From the NCBI GenBank assembly GCA_002007465.1, contig LNAC01000350.1, forward strand, positions 1,647,037 to 1,711,036: a stretch of 64,000 bases of DNA, written 5' to 3'. The number at the start of each line of letters is the position of its first letter. Position 1 is the stretch's first letter. The notes under the pieces are model-generated. The model was given only the letters and a program-made list of their open reading frames with translations, did not search any database and was not told the origin of the DNA. Origin of the DNA: Ailurus styani. Taxonomy: Eukaryota; Chordata; Mammalia; Carnivora; Ailuridae. Made by a program: the position numbers and the translations under genes. Below, piece after piece: positions 22,809-36,384 of this stretch.

Positions 22809-25004
22809 AAAAAAACAAACCCACCCTAGACTGATATTTAATATGATTTTCATAAAGTTACACATGGAAGCCATTCAGATTATTCCCAATTATATTCCCA
22901 ATTATATCCACAAGTTAGTTTATCCAACAATGATGATGACTCCTTAAACTGACTTTGTGGTAGGCTGTGATTTTTTTTTGATGCATACATACCCAATAAA
23001 ATCTAAGCTATAAATTCAAGTTGAAAAAATGTTACATTCCTTCCATAATTAAATAAAAATTATTTTTTGAAATCTTATTCCAATGAGGAAAAGAATTGTA
23101 ATCTCTATCAATTTAGTACTTTACCACTTTACTTCCCAGGATTATATCTTTGGTTTTTGAAGCTTAAGGTGTGGTGAAGGGAGAGTGGGGGGTGGTGTAG
23201 AGGAGGGCTTCCCAGCTTCTGGTTACATAGCCATAGCCTCATGTGCAAAAATACCCTCCCTCAGGTCTGAGCATTGTTGCAAACCCTGAACCTAGATAGA
23301 AGGCTTCTCCTGGTCTGGTTTGTTCTCTCAACTACTACTACTTCCTTACTCTTCTCTAGCATGTGGTAAACCTTTCCTGCTTCCTAATCAGTCTGAGATC
23401 ATGAGGCAACTAGCAGTACTTAAGAATTTTTGGGTCAGGGCCATCACATTCTAGGTAGTGGCAAGAAAAATGGGATCTTCCATTTTGGGGGGGATTTTTT
23501 TGAGAACATAGCGTGAATTTCTCTGCTCTGCATTTTCTCGAAGGTTATTTAAGATTTCTTTGTTCACCTCACACTCTTAGACTTTGACTTAGGGAAAGAT
23601 GGGCAAGGCATACATTTGTTGAAATTTACTTGCATTAACTGAAATAAAGCCACCCTTTGTAGAATGGAGTCTTGAAATAGAAATCAAATTCCATTATAGT
23701 GAAAATAGTTATATTTCCTGCTCTCTAAGTTTATAGACTAAAAATTTATATTTGCTACATTTAATTGTTCTTTGTATATAATAGAAGTAGCTACCATATA
23801 TTTAACAACTTACTACCTTTCAGCCCTCATACTAAGCATTCTCACTACACTATATTATTTAATACAACCAACAGAGGAGTAGCTCCTTCATAACCACTTA
23901 TTATTAGTCTATTTTACTAAAAAGTATATTGAATGTCGGTAACATTATCCATTTCTATGAAAGCTGTATAGCCAGTAATTGTTGGAGTCAGCATTTTGAT
24001 ACAGATCAAATTGACATTGATATGTATGTTCTTACTCTCTATTTTAAATATAAGGAGTTTTCAGTAGGAAGGTAGTTAGAGGCACAAACATAATTTTTTA
24101 TTTTAAATATCTATAAACATGTCATGTGGGTAGAGTGCTCTAGGAGTAGAATAGATAAAGACAACTGTTATAGTGAATCATTCATTTTCCCCCATTTTAT
24201 ATCTATCCAACCACATTTTGAAATAATTGGAGCAGAAATTACATAAAAATAATTTGATGCAGTAGCTTTTTAATCAATGTAATAGCTAATCTACAAGATG
24301 CCCCCCTCCAGTAACCCCAGTCTCTACTAAATGTGGGCTGGCCCTCTGTAATCACAAAACATGGTAGAAATAATGCCACTTGGCTTCCAAGGCTGTATCA
24401 TAAAAAGTCTCGCAGCTTCCTTCTTGGTCTTTTGGAACTCTTGCTTTTGAGAATCCCCCGCCCCCCCGCCCTTAGAAATTAACCGCCATGTTATGATAAA
24501 CCCAGGCTATATGGAGAAACAACGTGTAGACATTCTGTTTCAGAGCCCATGCTGAATGACCAGTCAACAGTCTATATCAGCTCTTCCTTATAGGAGAACC
24601 ATCTTTGATATTCTGGCTCAAATATCCACCAGATGATTGTAGCACTAGCTGACAGCATGTGGAACAGCTAATGCCAGTCAGTGCACAAAACCATGAGAGA
24701 TAGCAAAACAGTTGTTCTTTCAAAACATTGAATTCTGGGGGAGAGATGGGGAGGAAAGTTTTTATGCAGAGCTAAATAACCAAGATAGGCAGAAAATTTG
24801 ACCATGTCTCTTTTTATGTATCTTATAAAAATCACTAAACTTATATAAGCTATATTACTTAAAAATCTGTGGAACAGAGAAAATAGTATTTGGACAGTAA
24901 TAGAGTAGAATAAGCTATTATGTGAGTGAATTGTTTTTAACCCTACAGTAATCTCTAAGTACATATTACATCTTTATGTTTTTGATTTTTTGGATAAATT
25001 GCCA

Positions 25005-25105
25005 TAGAGACAGATTAAATGGCTTGCCCAAGACCAACAGCTAGTAAGCAAGTGAACTGAAATTTAAGTCCAGTGGCTTCTATGACCAATATTCTTTTTA
25101 CTTTG
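25005..25105 (-). repeat. MIR remnant, antisense
   Basis: GACAGATTAAATGGCTTGCC, CAAGACCAACAGCTAGTAAG and AAATTTAAGTCCAGTGGCTT follow the antisense MIR core order (cleared-lymph 'TTGCCCAAGG...CTAGTAAG' block). Confidence 0.7.
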
Positions 25106-27949
25106 TGTTCAATAATATCTTCTATTTATAAATAGACTTTTAGAAATTATGATGCCTATCACATATGATACATTTCCTTGTAGGTAATTGAGAGTCCTTT
25201 GTCAAGGAAGGGAGAAGTATTTCACTTGAAAATGCATGTCTTTTGGCACATAACATTGATGGTTATTGAATATAATTTTGTCTAAAACAAAGACAGTATC
25301 TCTTTGTCCCTGCACAGCACTATACTGATTATAATATTTTCAATCAGAACTTGATGCCATTATTGTACATTTATATTATGCTCTCACAACAAAGTTCATA
25401 GCCTGTATTATACATGTAGTATATAGGTGGGAATAAAGATTTCTTGGTAAAGAATTGCATGGTGAGATTATTATAGATGGCCTTTAGAATGAAATCCATA
25501 TATTTAAAGGGTTGTTGAAAAATATTTTGTATATTTAAAAACCTAAAATGAAACAATTATGTTAAAGTATGATTTTTCATATAATACATAGGGCACCCTG
25601 CTTTTTGTTTCTCTTGGTGAATTCTATTTTGTGATAGTTGAAGTAACATAATCTTTCTATATATGTAGAGTTGATCATCATGCTCAATGGTATTGTTGTT
25701 TTTATATCCAAAAACCAACTGTTGTTTTGAAAGTACAGGATTATATAGAGGTCAATAGAAAGCATTTTTCACGTTAAATCTGTGACTCGTCCTTTTTTGC
25801 ATCTCAGTCTGCTATAACCTTTTGGTCAGTCTTACGTATTAAAATTTTTTCTGATCACTTCAGCCAAATAAACAGTCACAGTTTAGCTGTTACAATACCC
25901 AATAGACTTTAAAAAGGAAAATCCAAGCACCTCTTAAAATTGTATCTTCTCATCTCCCCCAGTGTGGAATGGCTTGGGTTGGGGGAGGCTGCAATAGTGA
26001 AGGGGAGGCCTCATCAATCTCTTCTCCCTTTTCTCTCTCTCTCCCTCCATATAATTTTTAATACCTCTTTTCCTCCTACCTCTGCCCCATTCTCTAGCTG
26101 TTTCCCACCTCTATTTTATAGCTGTGAGAAGAATAGAGGAGATGAAATAAGGGACTAAAAAGGTCTTACTTGACTGGTACGTATGTGATCTGGTATTGGC
26201 ATATACTGAAAATAGTGGATTTGGAAGTTGACTTTTCTGTCATGAATGCTTCTGTGGGTTTCTCAGATTTTCTCAAAGGGAACATCCAACAAAAATTGCT
26301 GTGAGAGCTGGATTTTCTATGGTGACCCTCCACCCATCCACCACCAGTCCTCAGTTTCTAGTGTCCTATAAGCTATTCAACACAATCATTTCTAATGGAG
26401 CCCTACCACACCTCTAAGTGACCCTTGGGCGAATTTCCTTAAAGATGATTTCTAGCTGGCTCCCTACAAAGTGACCCACATCTACTTCATGAGTCTTACT
26501 TAGGTCTGCCATGCATAGCTTCTTCACATGTTAGCTGCCTTTCTTCCCTCTAACACTACATAGACTGTTCCAGACCAAGCATTTTATCTCCATCTTTTGG
26601 ATGTTGGACAATTAAAATTATCTTCAATCTGTTCTGACCCATCATCTTCCCTCCAAAAGTGACTCCAGATAATAAATATAAAATTTCCCATGTGGCCCTC
26701 TGAAAATTTCTTTCACTAGACTTGAGGTGAATGGAAAGATTCCCTTCCCACTACCCAGAGCCCACCTTACATTCTTCACAGCAGCAGGAAGGCTCAGAGA
26801 GAAAAATATATCTTAAAAAGTTAATTGGGCCTGGCTTCTTGAACCTCCACTTTCTTAAATTCAAAGTTGTGCTTATGGCAAAAGTATTTTTTTCCTTACA
26901 TTCCTAGTAGGTACAGCAATAGTAGTCTAGCATCTTACTTTGTGTTAAAAGAATGGTCGACATTTATTTAGTTCTCTAATTGGTGTGTCTCAGCCAAAGC
27001 TGATAGAAAATGTTCACAATGACAACCTATTACACAAACATTTGTTAAAAACAGAACATAAAAATTCTTTCAATTCCTTTTCAAGAATGTCCCCCAAAAG
27101 AATAAGACACACAACAAGCCTGAAAAACATATCAAGACTGCAAAGTATCATGATGTTAATATTTATAAGTTAGATTGTTCATCACAGTGTTAAGATTGAA
27201 AAGATGAGAACCAAATAAATATATAGCAATGTGGTTACAGTTTAAGATACTGTGGTACCTCCTTGCAATTAAGTGCTGTACTGCCTCTATCAGAGTTCAA
27301 GGGATAAAAGCAGATCCATTATACATTTTCTGGGAATAATAAACTTATTACAGGAATTAGAAAATGTGGAAAAACTGTAACAGTGAAAATCTGGAAGCTG
27401 GGAATGGGAGAATCAGAGAAATAATACCTAGTATGTCTAAAGCAAGAAGCCAAGTACATGTGGATACCAGAAAGGAATTATGAAGAGGGACCCTCCCCCC
27501 ACCCACCCACCACATACACAGAAAGGTCTATTGAAACTGCCACCTCTAGGGAATTGTTCTTTGTGTGTAGTCATCATGCTTCAGGTCCACAGCCAAGATC
27601 TTAATGGCAGGCTTGAATCCACTTTTGATTAACATGGCCAGTAGTCAGGAAGATAAGCGGAATGTGCAACAGAGAGGAATAAGGAATCCCTGGGCACCTA
27701 TGTCTGTCACTATGGCTGATTGTGATAACCTTTGGAGAGTAAAGATTTCTGCTTTATGTCTGCCAAATCTCAACGTATTTTCTTCTTTTGGTGTTTACTC
27801 AGAAGTGTACAAAGAAAGTGATTCTGGAAAATTGTCCAGCCTTAGCCAACTTGACATAACATGATCTAGTGCAATCTCTCTAAACTACTTGACTTCAAAT
27901 GTAACTCAACAGTTTTAGACTAAGTTCATGACTAGGAGTTTAATTTACC

Positions 27950-28100
27950 TGACAATAACTGATTACCTACTATGTGCTAATCACTGTGCTTGCATGGTGC
28001 ATATAGATGCAAAAATGGATCCTACTCTCACAGATCATGTAATCTAGTAGAGGTGAGGAATGCAAGTAAAGATGATAGTCTTGTGTGAAAAACACAGTGG
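27950..28100 (-). repeat. L2 3' end remnant, antisense
   Basis: CTACTATGTGCTAATCACTG, TGCTTGCATGG and AATCTAGTAGAGGTGAGG match the reverse complement of the L2 terminus. Confidence 0.6.
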
Positions 28101-28420
28101 TGGGGAAATAAAAGAACTCAAAGTGCATAAAAACTGCATCTAATCCATACATGGGGATCAGGAAACACTGTGTATATTACGAGATTATTGAAGGGGCAGA
28201 GTATGGAGTAAATGACACAGAGTAGTGTTCCACAGATAACAAATATTTTAACACTTGCAGATACTCTGAATCAGATGCTGTGATGCCCTAATTTTTAACC
28301 ATGTCTGTCTTCATGAAGGCTTTCTGGCTACATGAGCATGTTTATCCTAGGGCCATATTACAACTTCTAGAGACCCTAAATTAGTCTTCATGGGGCCCCT
28401 TCCTCCATAAAAAATAAGTA

Positions 28421-28627
28421 TGTTTTTTAAGATTTTATTTGAGAGAGAGAAAGAGAAAGGATACTCATACACACACAAGCACAAGGTGGGGGAGGGGCAG
28501 AAGGACAGGGAGAAGCAGACTCCCTGCTGATCAGGGAGCCCTGCATACCGCTAGATCCCAGGACCCTGAGATCATGAACTGAGCCAATAGGCAGATGCTT
28601 AACAGACTGAGGCACCCAGGTGCCCCA
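28421..28627 (-). repeat. CAN SINE, antisense
   Basis: TTTTTTAAGATTTTATTTGA, GAGAAGCAGACTCCCTGCTG, ACCCTGAGATCATGAACTGA and right end CTGAGGCACCCAGGTGCCCC. TSD TCCATAAAA at 28404-28412 and 28628-28636. An internal CACACACAAGCACAAG segment is typical of the older carnivore type. Confidence 0.92.
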
Positions 28628-28636
28628 TCCATAAAA

Positions 28637-30100
28637 GAAAGTATTAAGCATTATATTTCATACCTGTGTTGGTATAAAGACAAATAAAATCTGTATTATA
28701 TTATATTCATTGTTTGTTATGAGTTTAAAGGAAATGAATACTTTTGAAGATCTCTAAGACTGTTATAGGTCATAAACACTACTTAATGCATAAGTCAGCC
28801 CTAGTTTCACCCACACTCAGGACAGGCCTGAGTTGCTAGGGAGTCCTGTAAGCAGCCCACAAAAATGATCAGAGATGGTATATAAATACCCCAACTCCTC
28901 TTCACTAGGGTGAGAATACTTAAAATGTTACCGTGCAGCCCCCCAGAGGCTCCTGGTCCATTGCTCATCATAGTAACTCATTAACAAAACTGCACTGGCT
29001 TTCTTGGTATTTCCTCCCAAATAAACCATTGGCATTCACATTATTTTCTCAAAGTCTTTTTTTTCCCCCGGAAGAACTTAGATAAGAAAAATCATGGTAT
29101 ATTTAAGGAAATATGCCCTGTGTATTTGGTATATAAATAAAAGGGAACATATATTTTGGACAGATTATACTGGAGAAAGTAGGGCAAGATAATGAAGGTC
29201 TTATAACCACTTCAGAAGGTTGGATTTTATCCTAAGGAGGACAGGAAACCACATGAAGTTTTTATAAGAGAGATCAGTCTGATCAGAATTGTTTGAAGAT
29301 GATAGCTCATAATATAATATGGATAATAAAATTGAGAATACTCAAGAAGAAAGGAATCAAGTTTGGAAATAATTCTGGACTCAATTTGTGACAATAAGCA
29401 TGAGAGGAATTAAATAAAGGCTGGGGAGTTTAAAAAAAAAAAAAACAAAGATGGGATTTGATAACTACAAGGGAGAATAGAGTAAGAAGGATATGTAAGG
29501 CTGAAGCTAAAGTCTAACTTATTAGAGAGTATGGGTGGGAGCAAAGAATAAAGTACTGCAATATTATAATTCTATGTGTGTGTCTGTGCTTATTTGTATT
29601 TTGCCTTGTTTCTATACTTTTATACAGGTTCATACCTATAAAATTTTTAATAAGAGGTTTTTTTTAAGAAACAATGAAATAGTGAAGCTTAACAAATGTA
29701 TGTATCCTATAATCTCTAATATCTACTTCACTTTTTTATTGTTGAACCATATTCTAAAATTTGATTATCAATTAGTCACTGAAACCTAAATATTTTGTAT
29801 GTACATTCATCTTTAGTTATATGGCCATTTTTCAGGTAGAACTATGGAAGTTCACGTAATAAAGACTAGCAATCATTTAGCTAATTGGATGACTGCTGAT
29901 GACCAATGTAACTGATTCCTATGCCCAAGACTGAAATCTATGGTAATTCAACTTAATGGGAAGCTATCCACAGTAGACTAGGTTACCTAATAAGGGTAAA
30001 TATTCACTGTTGGAATCATTCCTAGGAATTTGCCATTTCATTTACCTAGTTGAAATTCAATATTTTAAAATATATTTTAAGAAAATGATAAACTAAGGTT
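28637..30100. other. Non-coding sequence, possible L2 remnant
   Basis: 29165-29310 resembles the antisense L2 body (AATGAAGGTCTTATAACCAC, GGTTGGATTTTATCCTAAGG, GAGATCAGTCTGATCAGAAT). Otherwise unique AT-rich DNA with an A-run at 29432-29444. No gene seen. Confidence 0.5.
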
Positions 30101-30102
30101 TC

Positions 30103-30290
30103 TTATTTTTATTTTTAATTATTATTTTAGGTAGTGGAGAGTAGGAGGAAGAGGGAGAGTGAGAATCTTAAGTAGGCTCCATGCCCAGCATAGAGGCCAA
30201 CGCAGGGCTTAACCTCATAACTCTGAGATCATGACCTAAACAGAAATCAAGAGTTTAATGCTTAACCAACCAAGTCACCCAGACACCCCT
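30103..30290 (-). repeat. CAN SINE, old, antisense
   Basis: Diverged: GAGAATCTTAAGTAGGCTCC, ATGCCCAGCATAGAGGCCAA, CTGAGATCATGACCTAAACA, right end AAGTCACCCAGACACCCCT. The AAGTAGGCTCCATGCCCAGC wording belongs to the short, old carnivore SINE type also at 36385 and 43216. Confidence 0.88.
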
Positions 30291-31057
30291 AGGGTTATGT
30301 TTTTGTAGCAAGTTAATCAAATAGTTAATGTCTTTAAGAGATAAAACCTTACAAGTAATACACTCACACACACACAAAACAATGACAATACCAATGAACT
30401 TAATTTAAAAATTAACTAAGATTATGTCATTTTAAAAGATTAGATATAAATTGTCAATAAATATGGCAGAATATAAACCTCAGTAGCAAAAATATGCTGC
30501 ACATTAAAAGTACAAACCCATTTTTCTTCAGCCAAAAAACATTTTTAGAAAGGTAGAGTCCATTTAATGTACTCCTGTAGTTTTCAGGGTATTTTCCCAT
30601 TCTGCTGTTTTTAGTATATATTCTCTGATAGCAATTTGGCAATGTAGATCAATAGACTTACATCCCTCTGAGACTCTAGAACTTCTAATAATCAAAGTGA
30701 TGTAGTTTTTATATAAAAGGGTACTCAGAATTATTTTTAGAGTAAGAAAGACCAAAACAATCCAATAATATTTGATTGGTTAAATTTACTGGCATATACA
30801 TATGATATAATAGACTATCATTAATATTTTGAAAAAAATTTGACAATGTAATAGAATCTGATTAAAAACATATTTTAGCCATGTTACTTCAATTTGTGTA
30901 ATATTAAAGTAAAGATGATTTTCTAAATTATGTGAATTATGAAAGTAGCTAACCTGGAGTCCTGTCCATATAAATGAATTCTGCTTAGAATGATTGCCTG
31001 AAGATAATCATCTGCCCAGATGCCCAGTCCCTACATGGTACAGGTTGACTAACCTAT
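30291..31057. other. Non-coding sequence
   Basis: AT-rich; short CA run at 30363-30377. ORFs here are Leu/Phe/Ile-rich chance frames. Confidence 0.55.
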
Positions 31058-31074
31058 AGGAAGGGTCAGCTTTT

Positions 31075-31272
31075 TTTTTTTTTTTTTTAAGATTTTACTT
31101 ATTTATTTGGCAGAGAGACAGTGAGAGATGGAACGCAAGCAGGGGGAGAGAGAGAGGGAGAAGCAGGTTTCTCACTGAGCAGGGAGCAAGATATGGGTCT
31201 CAATTCTAGGACCCTGGGATCATGACCTAAGCCCAAGGCAGCTGCTCAACAACTGAGCCACCCAGGTGTCCC
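31075..31272 (-). repeat. CAN SINE, antisense
   Basis: Long T-run (A-tail complement), AAGATTTTACTTATTTATTT, GGCAGAGAGACAG, GGGATCATGACCTAAGCCCA, right end AACTGAGCCACCCAGGTGTC. TSD of 17 bp with one mismatch (AGGAAGGGTCAGCTTTT at 31058-31074; AGGAAGGGTTAGCTTTT at 31273-31289). Confidence 0.94.
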
Positions 31273-31289
31273 AGGAAGGGTTAGCTTTT

Positions 31290-32556
31290 AAAACACTTTC
31301 TGATTTCTACCCATAGAACTCATCCCTAAGGGTTCTGATCAAGTCTGACATATTTCTGAATCAATTTCTGTGAACTTAGATTGTTATGAAAACAAAACTG
31401 CACCTTCCTTACAAAAATACTCAAAACTCAGAATAGTTTTACTAATTGAGATTTCTCTTAATTATCTTCAAATCCCAATGATCATCTTCCTTTCCAAGTT
31501 CCCCCAAGTCTTTTATATGCTAAATCAACTTCCCAGGAAAGAGGGGAAAAAGTGACAAACTATATTTGCCCACTCATTTCATTCTGCAAATGTTTATAGA
31601 TTACTTTCTGTGATCTACCCCAATGATGGAGTATTTGTCTTTCCTAATAGAAAGACTAAAAGAAAGTCCAGACATTTTAATAATTATGAAATTACAAATT
31701 TCTATTAATACATAATTATAACTATTGATTTCAGCTATATATCAATAACAATTCACAATAAGTTGATGTATTAGAATCTCTAAGCCTGTGTTCTATGACT
31801 GCACAAATTTACTCTTCACCTCATCTTTTGATGTAAGAAAGAAAATTGTTTTATTTTTTAAAAAGATTCTTAATAGGCTGAAGTCATTCCAACTTTCCAG
31901 GTTCTATATAGCCAAATCCTGATAAATGTTTAAAGATGGTCCAGCACAAATAGTACATGCTCCATGACACCCTTCCTGACTTTTCACTCTGAAATATGTC
32001 TCTTTCTCAAAACTGTAACAGCACTTAATTTGGCATTTTCTTCTGAGATATACAGACACTTTTTTTTAAAAGTGATAGTTGTATGCAACTATTCTACTTC
32101 CTAAAAGGGTAAGATTTTGAAATATTGGGCCATAATATTTAAATTTTAATGTGCAATCATTCACTGATTTATATATATGTATATGTATATATATATAATA
32201 TAATCAATAAATGTTGAATTAACAGATGCATGGAATTAAAGTGAGTATGGTGTATGTGACAGCAACATAGGTAGGCAAGACTTTTGTATTGATCCAGAAA
32301 CTATTGTTTCTAACAAGTCTCTAACTCAACATAACCTGTAATACAGTGGAAGCATTGAAATAAGACTTTCCTCCAACTCTATTTATATCTCTAGCCCTGT
32401 TTTCATAGGTTTTCAGGGCTTTTTTAAAATTTAGTAATCCAGTTTCCCATCCTGGAGACATGAGACTTACTAACAGCCTAAACTCTGGAACATCTAGTCC
32501 AGAGACTACAGCATTACTAAGGCCTTAGGGCAAGCACATTCAGAGGATAATAGATG
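31290..32556. other. Non-coding sequence with probable L2 3' end
   Basis: 31940-32215 resembles a sense L2 (CATGCTCCATGACACCC, ACAGCACTTAATTTGGC) ending in CAATAAATGTTGAATT at about 32204-32220, with a TA/TG run inserted at 32170-32205. No gene seen. Confidence 0.5.
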
Positions 32557-32572
32557 AAAATTCCTAAGTTTT

Positions 32573-32756
32573 GGGCGCCTGGGTGGCTCAGTGGGTTAAA
32601 GCCTCTGCCTTCGGCTCAGGTCATGATCCCAGGGTCCTGGGATCGAGGCCCGCATCGGGCTCTCTTCGGCAGAGAGCCTGCTTCCTCCTCTCTCCTCTCT
32701 CTCTGCCTACTTGTGATCTTTCTCTCTGTGTCAAATAAATAAATAAAATCTTAAAA
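32573..32756 (+). repeat. CAN SINE, mustelid type, sense, 16-bp TSD
   Basis: GGGCGCCTGGGTGGCTCAGT, GGGTTAAAGCCTCTGCC, GGGATCGAGGCCCGCATCGG, CT-rich block, AAATAAATAAATAAAATCTT. The perfect TSD AAAATTCCTAAGTTTT at 32557-32572 and 32757-32772 starts with AAAA as expected for LINE-1 endonuclease cleavage. A small deletion (CTCTTCGGCAGAGAG) shortens the middle. Confidence 0.96.
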
Positions 32757-32772
32757 AAAATTCCTAAGTTTT

Positions 32773-35584
32773 TTCTAACCTATGGTCATCATGGTATAAT
32801 TCAGCATTGATATAGGGAAAGTCGAAAAGATGACACTGAAACAAATCTTCAGAATCTGTAATATTGAATAAGGTGAATAAAAGTAAAAATATGTTCCAAG
32901 AAGAGTCAATGTTGCATGCAAAAACAAATGAGCAAGACTCGTGTTTATAAGAAACACTATAATTCAGCATTGCTAGAATTTAAAGTGCAGAGCGGGTAGT
33001 GATGGAAGCTGAATTTGGAAATGAATAGATGGACCAAGTCATGAAGGGCTGTCTATAGCACATAAAGAAATTCAGTCTTTCCTCTGATAATGACATGGAG
33101 GCACTGAGGGTTTGGTAATATGACCTAGCACTCTATGTGGTAATATAGTTATGAGATTAATTGCGAGGCTAGAGCAATACATAAGGTATCTATGTGAATG
33201 TAGAAGTTACCCACTCATTCACGTATTGCAATAGACACTCTGCTTATATATCAGAACAATAAGTAAGGAAAAGGATTACAAAGTCAGAGAATATCGGCAA
33301 CCAAGATGGGGGAGAGGAGGGTTTCAAAAGATGTCCTAAACCTTAAGAAATAAGGTTATTTGTTTGTTGCTTGTGTGTTTGTTTTAAAGAATGGTTTTAT
33401 AATGGTCTGACAGCATTCATGAAGAATAAGACTTTCAAGAAATAATCAGCCATACTCTTGACAGATGGAATTTTTCTAGTCAAAAATAAGGAAGTCCTGA
33501 AACAGAACAGTTTGAAGGTTTGGGAAAGGGGAAATGGAATCTGTACTTATTTAGAAGTTAAAATAAGTAGCATTTAGTTTTTATTTGGTTGTGGGGAGTA
33601 GGACAGAGGGAGAAGTTGAAAACATGTCCCTAGTTTTGGGCCTAGTTTTGGATGCCTAGTTTCACCATAATGAGACTGCAATGTGGAGAGGATAACTGAT
33701 CTGGTTTTGGATCCTGGCCTCATTTTTTATTAACTGCATTCCCTAAAATACATTACTTAACCTGTTTGAAACAGTTTTCTTAATGTCAGAATGAGTAAAA
33801 TATTACTTAATATGGTTGTATATCAACATTAGCATATCCATAAAGTACCAACCACACATTCTAGTGGACAGAATCAGATAATATAAAAATGAGCTCTTAT
33901 CCATTTGCTACACTTATTTTCCCCAGCCCATATACAGAGAGATACTATGACTTAGTGGATAAGAGTTTGGTCTTTGAGTTAGATGAAAGCTCAAATCCTG
34001 GCTCTACCAAGCACTATTTGATAATGATGAGTTACTTAATCTTTCTAAGCTTCAGTCTCCTAATCTGTAAAGTGGGGATAGAAATGCCAACATTTCAATG
34101 TTGTACTAGGGTTAAATGGGATAAAATATTAAAATTTTACTGCCAACCACATGGCGTACTGCACATACACTGAAGAAAAAATAATTATTCTTAGAGTTCT
34201 CCAAGAAAACATTTTAAAAGAGTCCCCATAATATATGTAGAGTTTCTCTCTTTGACACTTGCATTATTTCTTGTGCCTAACTACTGAGTAGACATATTTA
34301 ATTACTGAGAATGTTAAATTTTAAGTATGAATTACTAGGACCTTGTACATCCCCACTCATGATGCATAATGCAATGGAAATGTCATTTTATTGGATGATA
34401 ATGATGATGATTTGGTTTAAATCCTAGAACCAAGAGCACTTAGCCTCAAGACATGTTCCTGCCTGTGTCTGATACATGATGTAGCAGTCTGAATCATGTA
34501 CGTAGTCCATGTGACCACTGGTTCACATGCTGTTTGTACTATAAAAAAGTATTCTGTTTGCTTCAAGTTATGACTAATGCTTTTAAGTTTTTGGAAAGCT
34601 TGATTAGCTAAAATAAGCCTGGCTGAAATGGAATATGGCAGGATTGCACAAATTCTGTCAGGATATATTTTTTTTTAGAGAATGTGGAAAAAACCTGCCA
34701 AGTGTGGTCCATCTGTTCACATATGAATTCTTCAATATTAATAGGCTGGGCAATAGGGAGATTTATTTAATTAATCTTCATGGCTAGTGCATCAAGTAAC
34801 AACAATTATCTTTACTCTTACCCCAGCCGTGCTATATAAAATGAACTCAATTTCTGTTCAGAATCTGATTTTAACTGATACTATTACTCTAGCACATAAA
34901 CAATATATAATGTTACCACTCACAGTGAAGCAAGTAAATCAAGAAAAGAGAAAATCAAAACTAGTCTGAGAGAACTGACTAGACCAATAAATATTCTGAT
35001 AACCTTGGTCCTGAGGTCCTTTCTCTAGGACTGAATTTATGTAGATTGGTCTAGTGCTACTAGAAGTTACATGGTTGGAAAAATGAGGCCATTGAGAGTA
35101 GATAGTCATGGGTTCTAACGCACCATAACTATCTTTACTATTTCCTACTCATATCATATGGATAAAGTGTTAAATAAGGATAAAAACTACAATAGGCCAT
35201 TGAACATGGATATAAAATGTACCTGGCACATAGTTTATACTCAATAAATATTTTTTAAATTGTTAAATAATATGATGTATGTTATATATGCCTTCCAACA
35301 TAGTGCTTCATACATGGAATCAGTACTATATGAATGTAGGGTTTTCTTTTAAGGTAGAAAATAGAAAAGTAAATAAATACATAGATAAATAGGAGGGAGG
35401 GAGAATGAAAAAGTCGGATCCCTCTTTGTCTAAAGCATCTCCACTACTTACTGCCATTAAAAATTCTACCATTAGAAAGTTTCATTTGAGTTTTGAAAAA
35501 ATTTTGGCAGTTGTATGTGCTTCAAGGGCAAGATAAGTTAGCATTTTATTGGATGCCTACTGAATTGGACATATTGTGTGACTT
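32773..35584. other. Non-coding stretch, mostly unique
   Basis: Holds a sense MIR (33940-34150) and a possible L2 body (32990-33170, GGACCAAGTCATGAAGGGCT). The remainder, including 34400-34800, shows no repeat or gene that I recognise. Confidence 0.5.
33940..34150 (+). repeat. MIR, sense
   Basis: Good order of MIR blocks: ACTTAGTGGATAAGAGTTTG, CTCAAATCCTGGCTCTACCA, GAGTTACTTAATCTTTCTAA, GCTTCAGTCTCCTAATCTGT, AAAGTGGGGATAGAAATG. Ancient tRNA-derived SINE. Confidence 0.85.
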
Positions 35585-35599
35585 TTTGGCTTAAATTTA

Positions 35600-35801
35600 T
35601 TTTTATTTTTATTTTTTTTAAAGATTTTATTTATTTACTTGACACAGAGAGGGAGATTACAAGTAGGCAGAGAGACAGGGAGAGGAGGAAGCAGGCACCC
35701 TGCTGAGCAGAGAGCCCGATGCGGGCCTCTATCCCAGGAGGCTGAGATCATGACCTGAGCCGAAAGCAGAGGCTTTAACCCACTGAGCCACCCAGGCGCC
35801 C
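35600..35801 (-). repeat. CAN SINE, mustelid type, antisense, 15-bp TSD
   Basis: T-rich tail complement, TTATTTACTTGACACAGAGA, GATTACAAGTAGGCAGAG, GAGCAGAGAGCCCGATGCGG, right end CACTGAGCCACCCAGGCGCC. Perfect TSD TTTGGCTTAAATTTA at 35585-35599 and 35802-35816. Confidence 0.96.
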
Positions 35802-36384
35802 TTTGGCTTAAATTTAAAAACTTTTTATGAGGTAGTTATTATTACACTGCTTTATAGGTTTTAAAACATCTGAAACTAAGGATTGCTATCTTGCCTAGGG
35901 TCCTATAGATGCGCTATAAGTATTGAGAAAAACTAGAGTAGAAATGAGAACTGACCACAAATCTGCATGTGCCTTCTTAGTCTATCATGCTATCCCATTT
36001 TTATTTTCCCAAAGCAAAATCATTTGAAACGGTAAGCCTTCATTTACTTCAATGGACACTTAGGCAGCATTAATCAAAGATAAAGAGAGAGACTTTGGTA
36101 CCATTAACCAAAGAAAAGATAAAAATAAGAGACCTGTAGAAAAATGGGCTATAGAAAAGAAATAAAATCAACCTGGCAAACGCTTCATAATATTCCTTTG
36201 AGCTAAATAGTCACCATTTTTTCCTAGTCTTAATTGTAGCTTTTCAAAGTTTGAGCACTATTTGGGTTTATATTTTGACTCTACTACTTAGATGTAATGG
36301 TTAATATTATCTGTCCATTTGGCTAAACAAGCCGAGTACCGAGTACCTAGATGTTGTTGAAAAGGTATGTTTTAAATGAAATTG

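Larger units (their letters stand above)
22822..28403. other. Long non-coding stretch with sparse old repeats
   Basis: About 5.6 kb without a supportable gene. Probable degraded MIR copies (antisense) lie near 23780-23930 and 25005-25105; an antisense L2 end lies near 27950-28100. 24455-24471 is a C/G run and 27495-27510 is C-rich. ORFs of 60-98 codons (for example 24668-24964 minus, 27604-27864 plus) have no recognisable domain. The rest looks unique and is comparatively undisturbed by SINEs. Confidence 0.5.
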
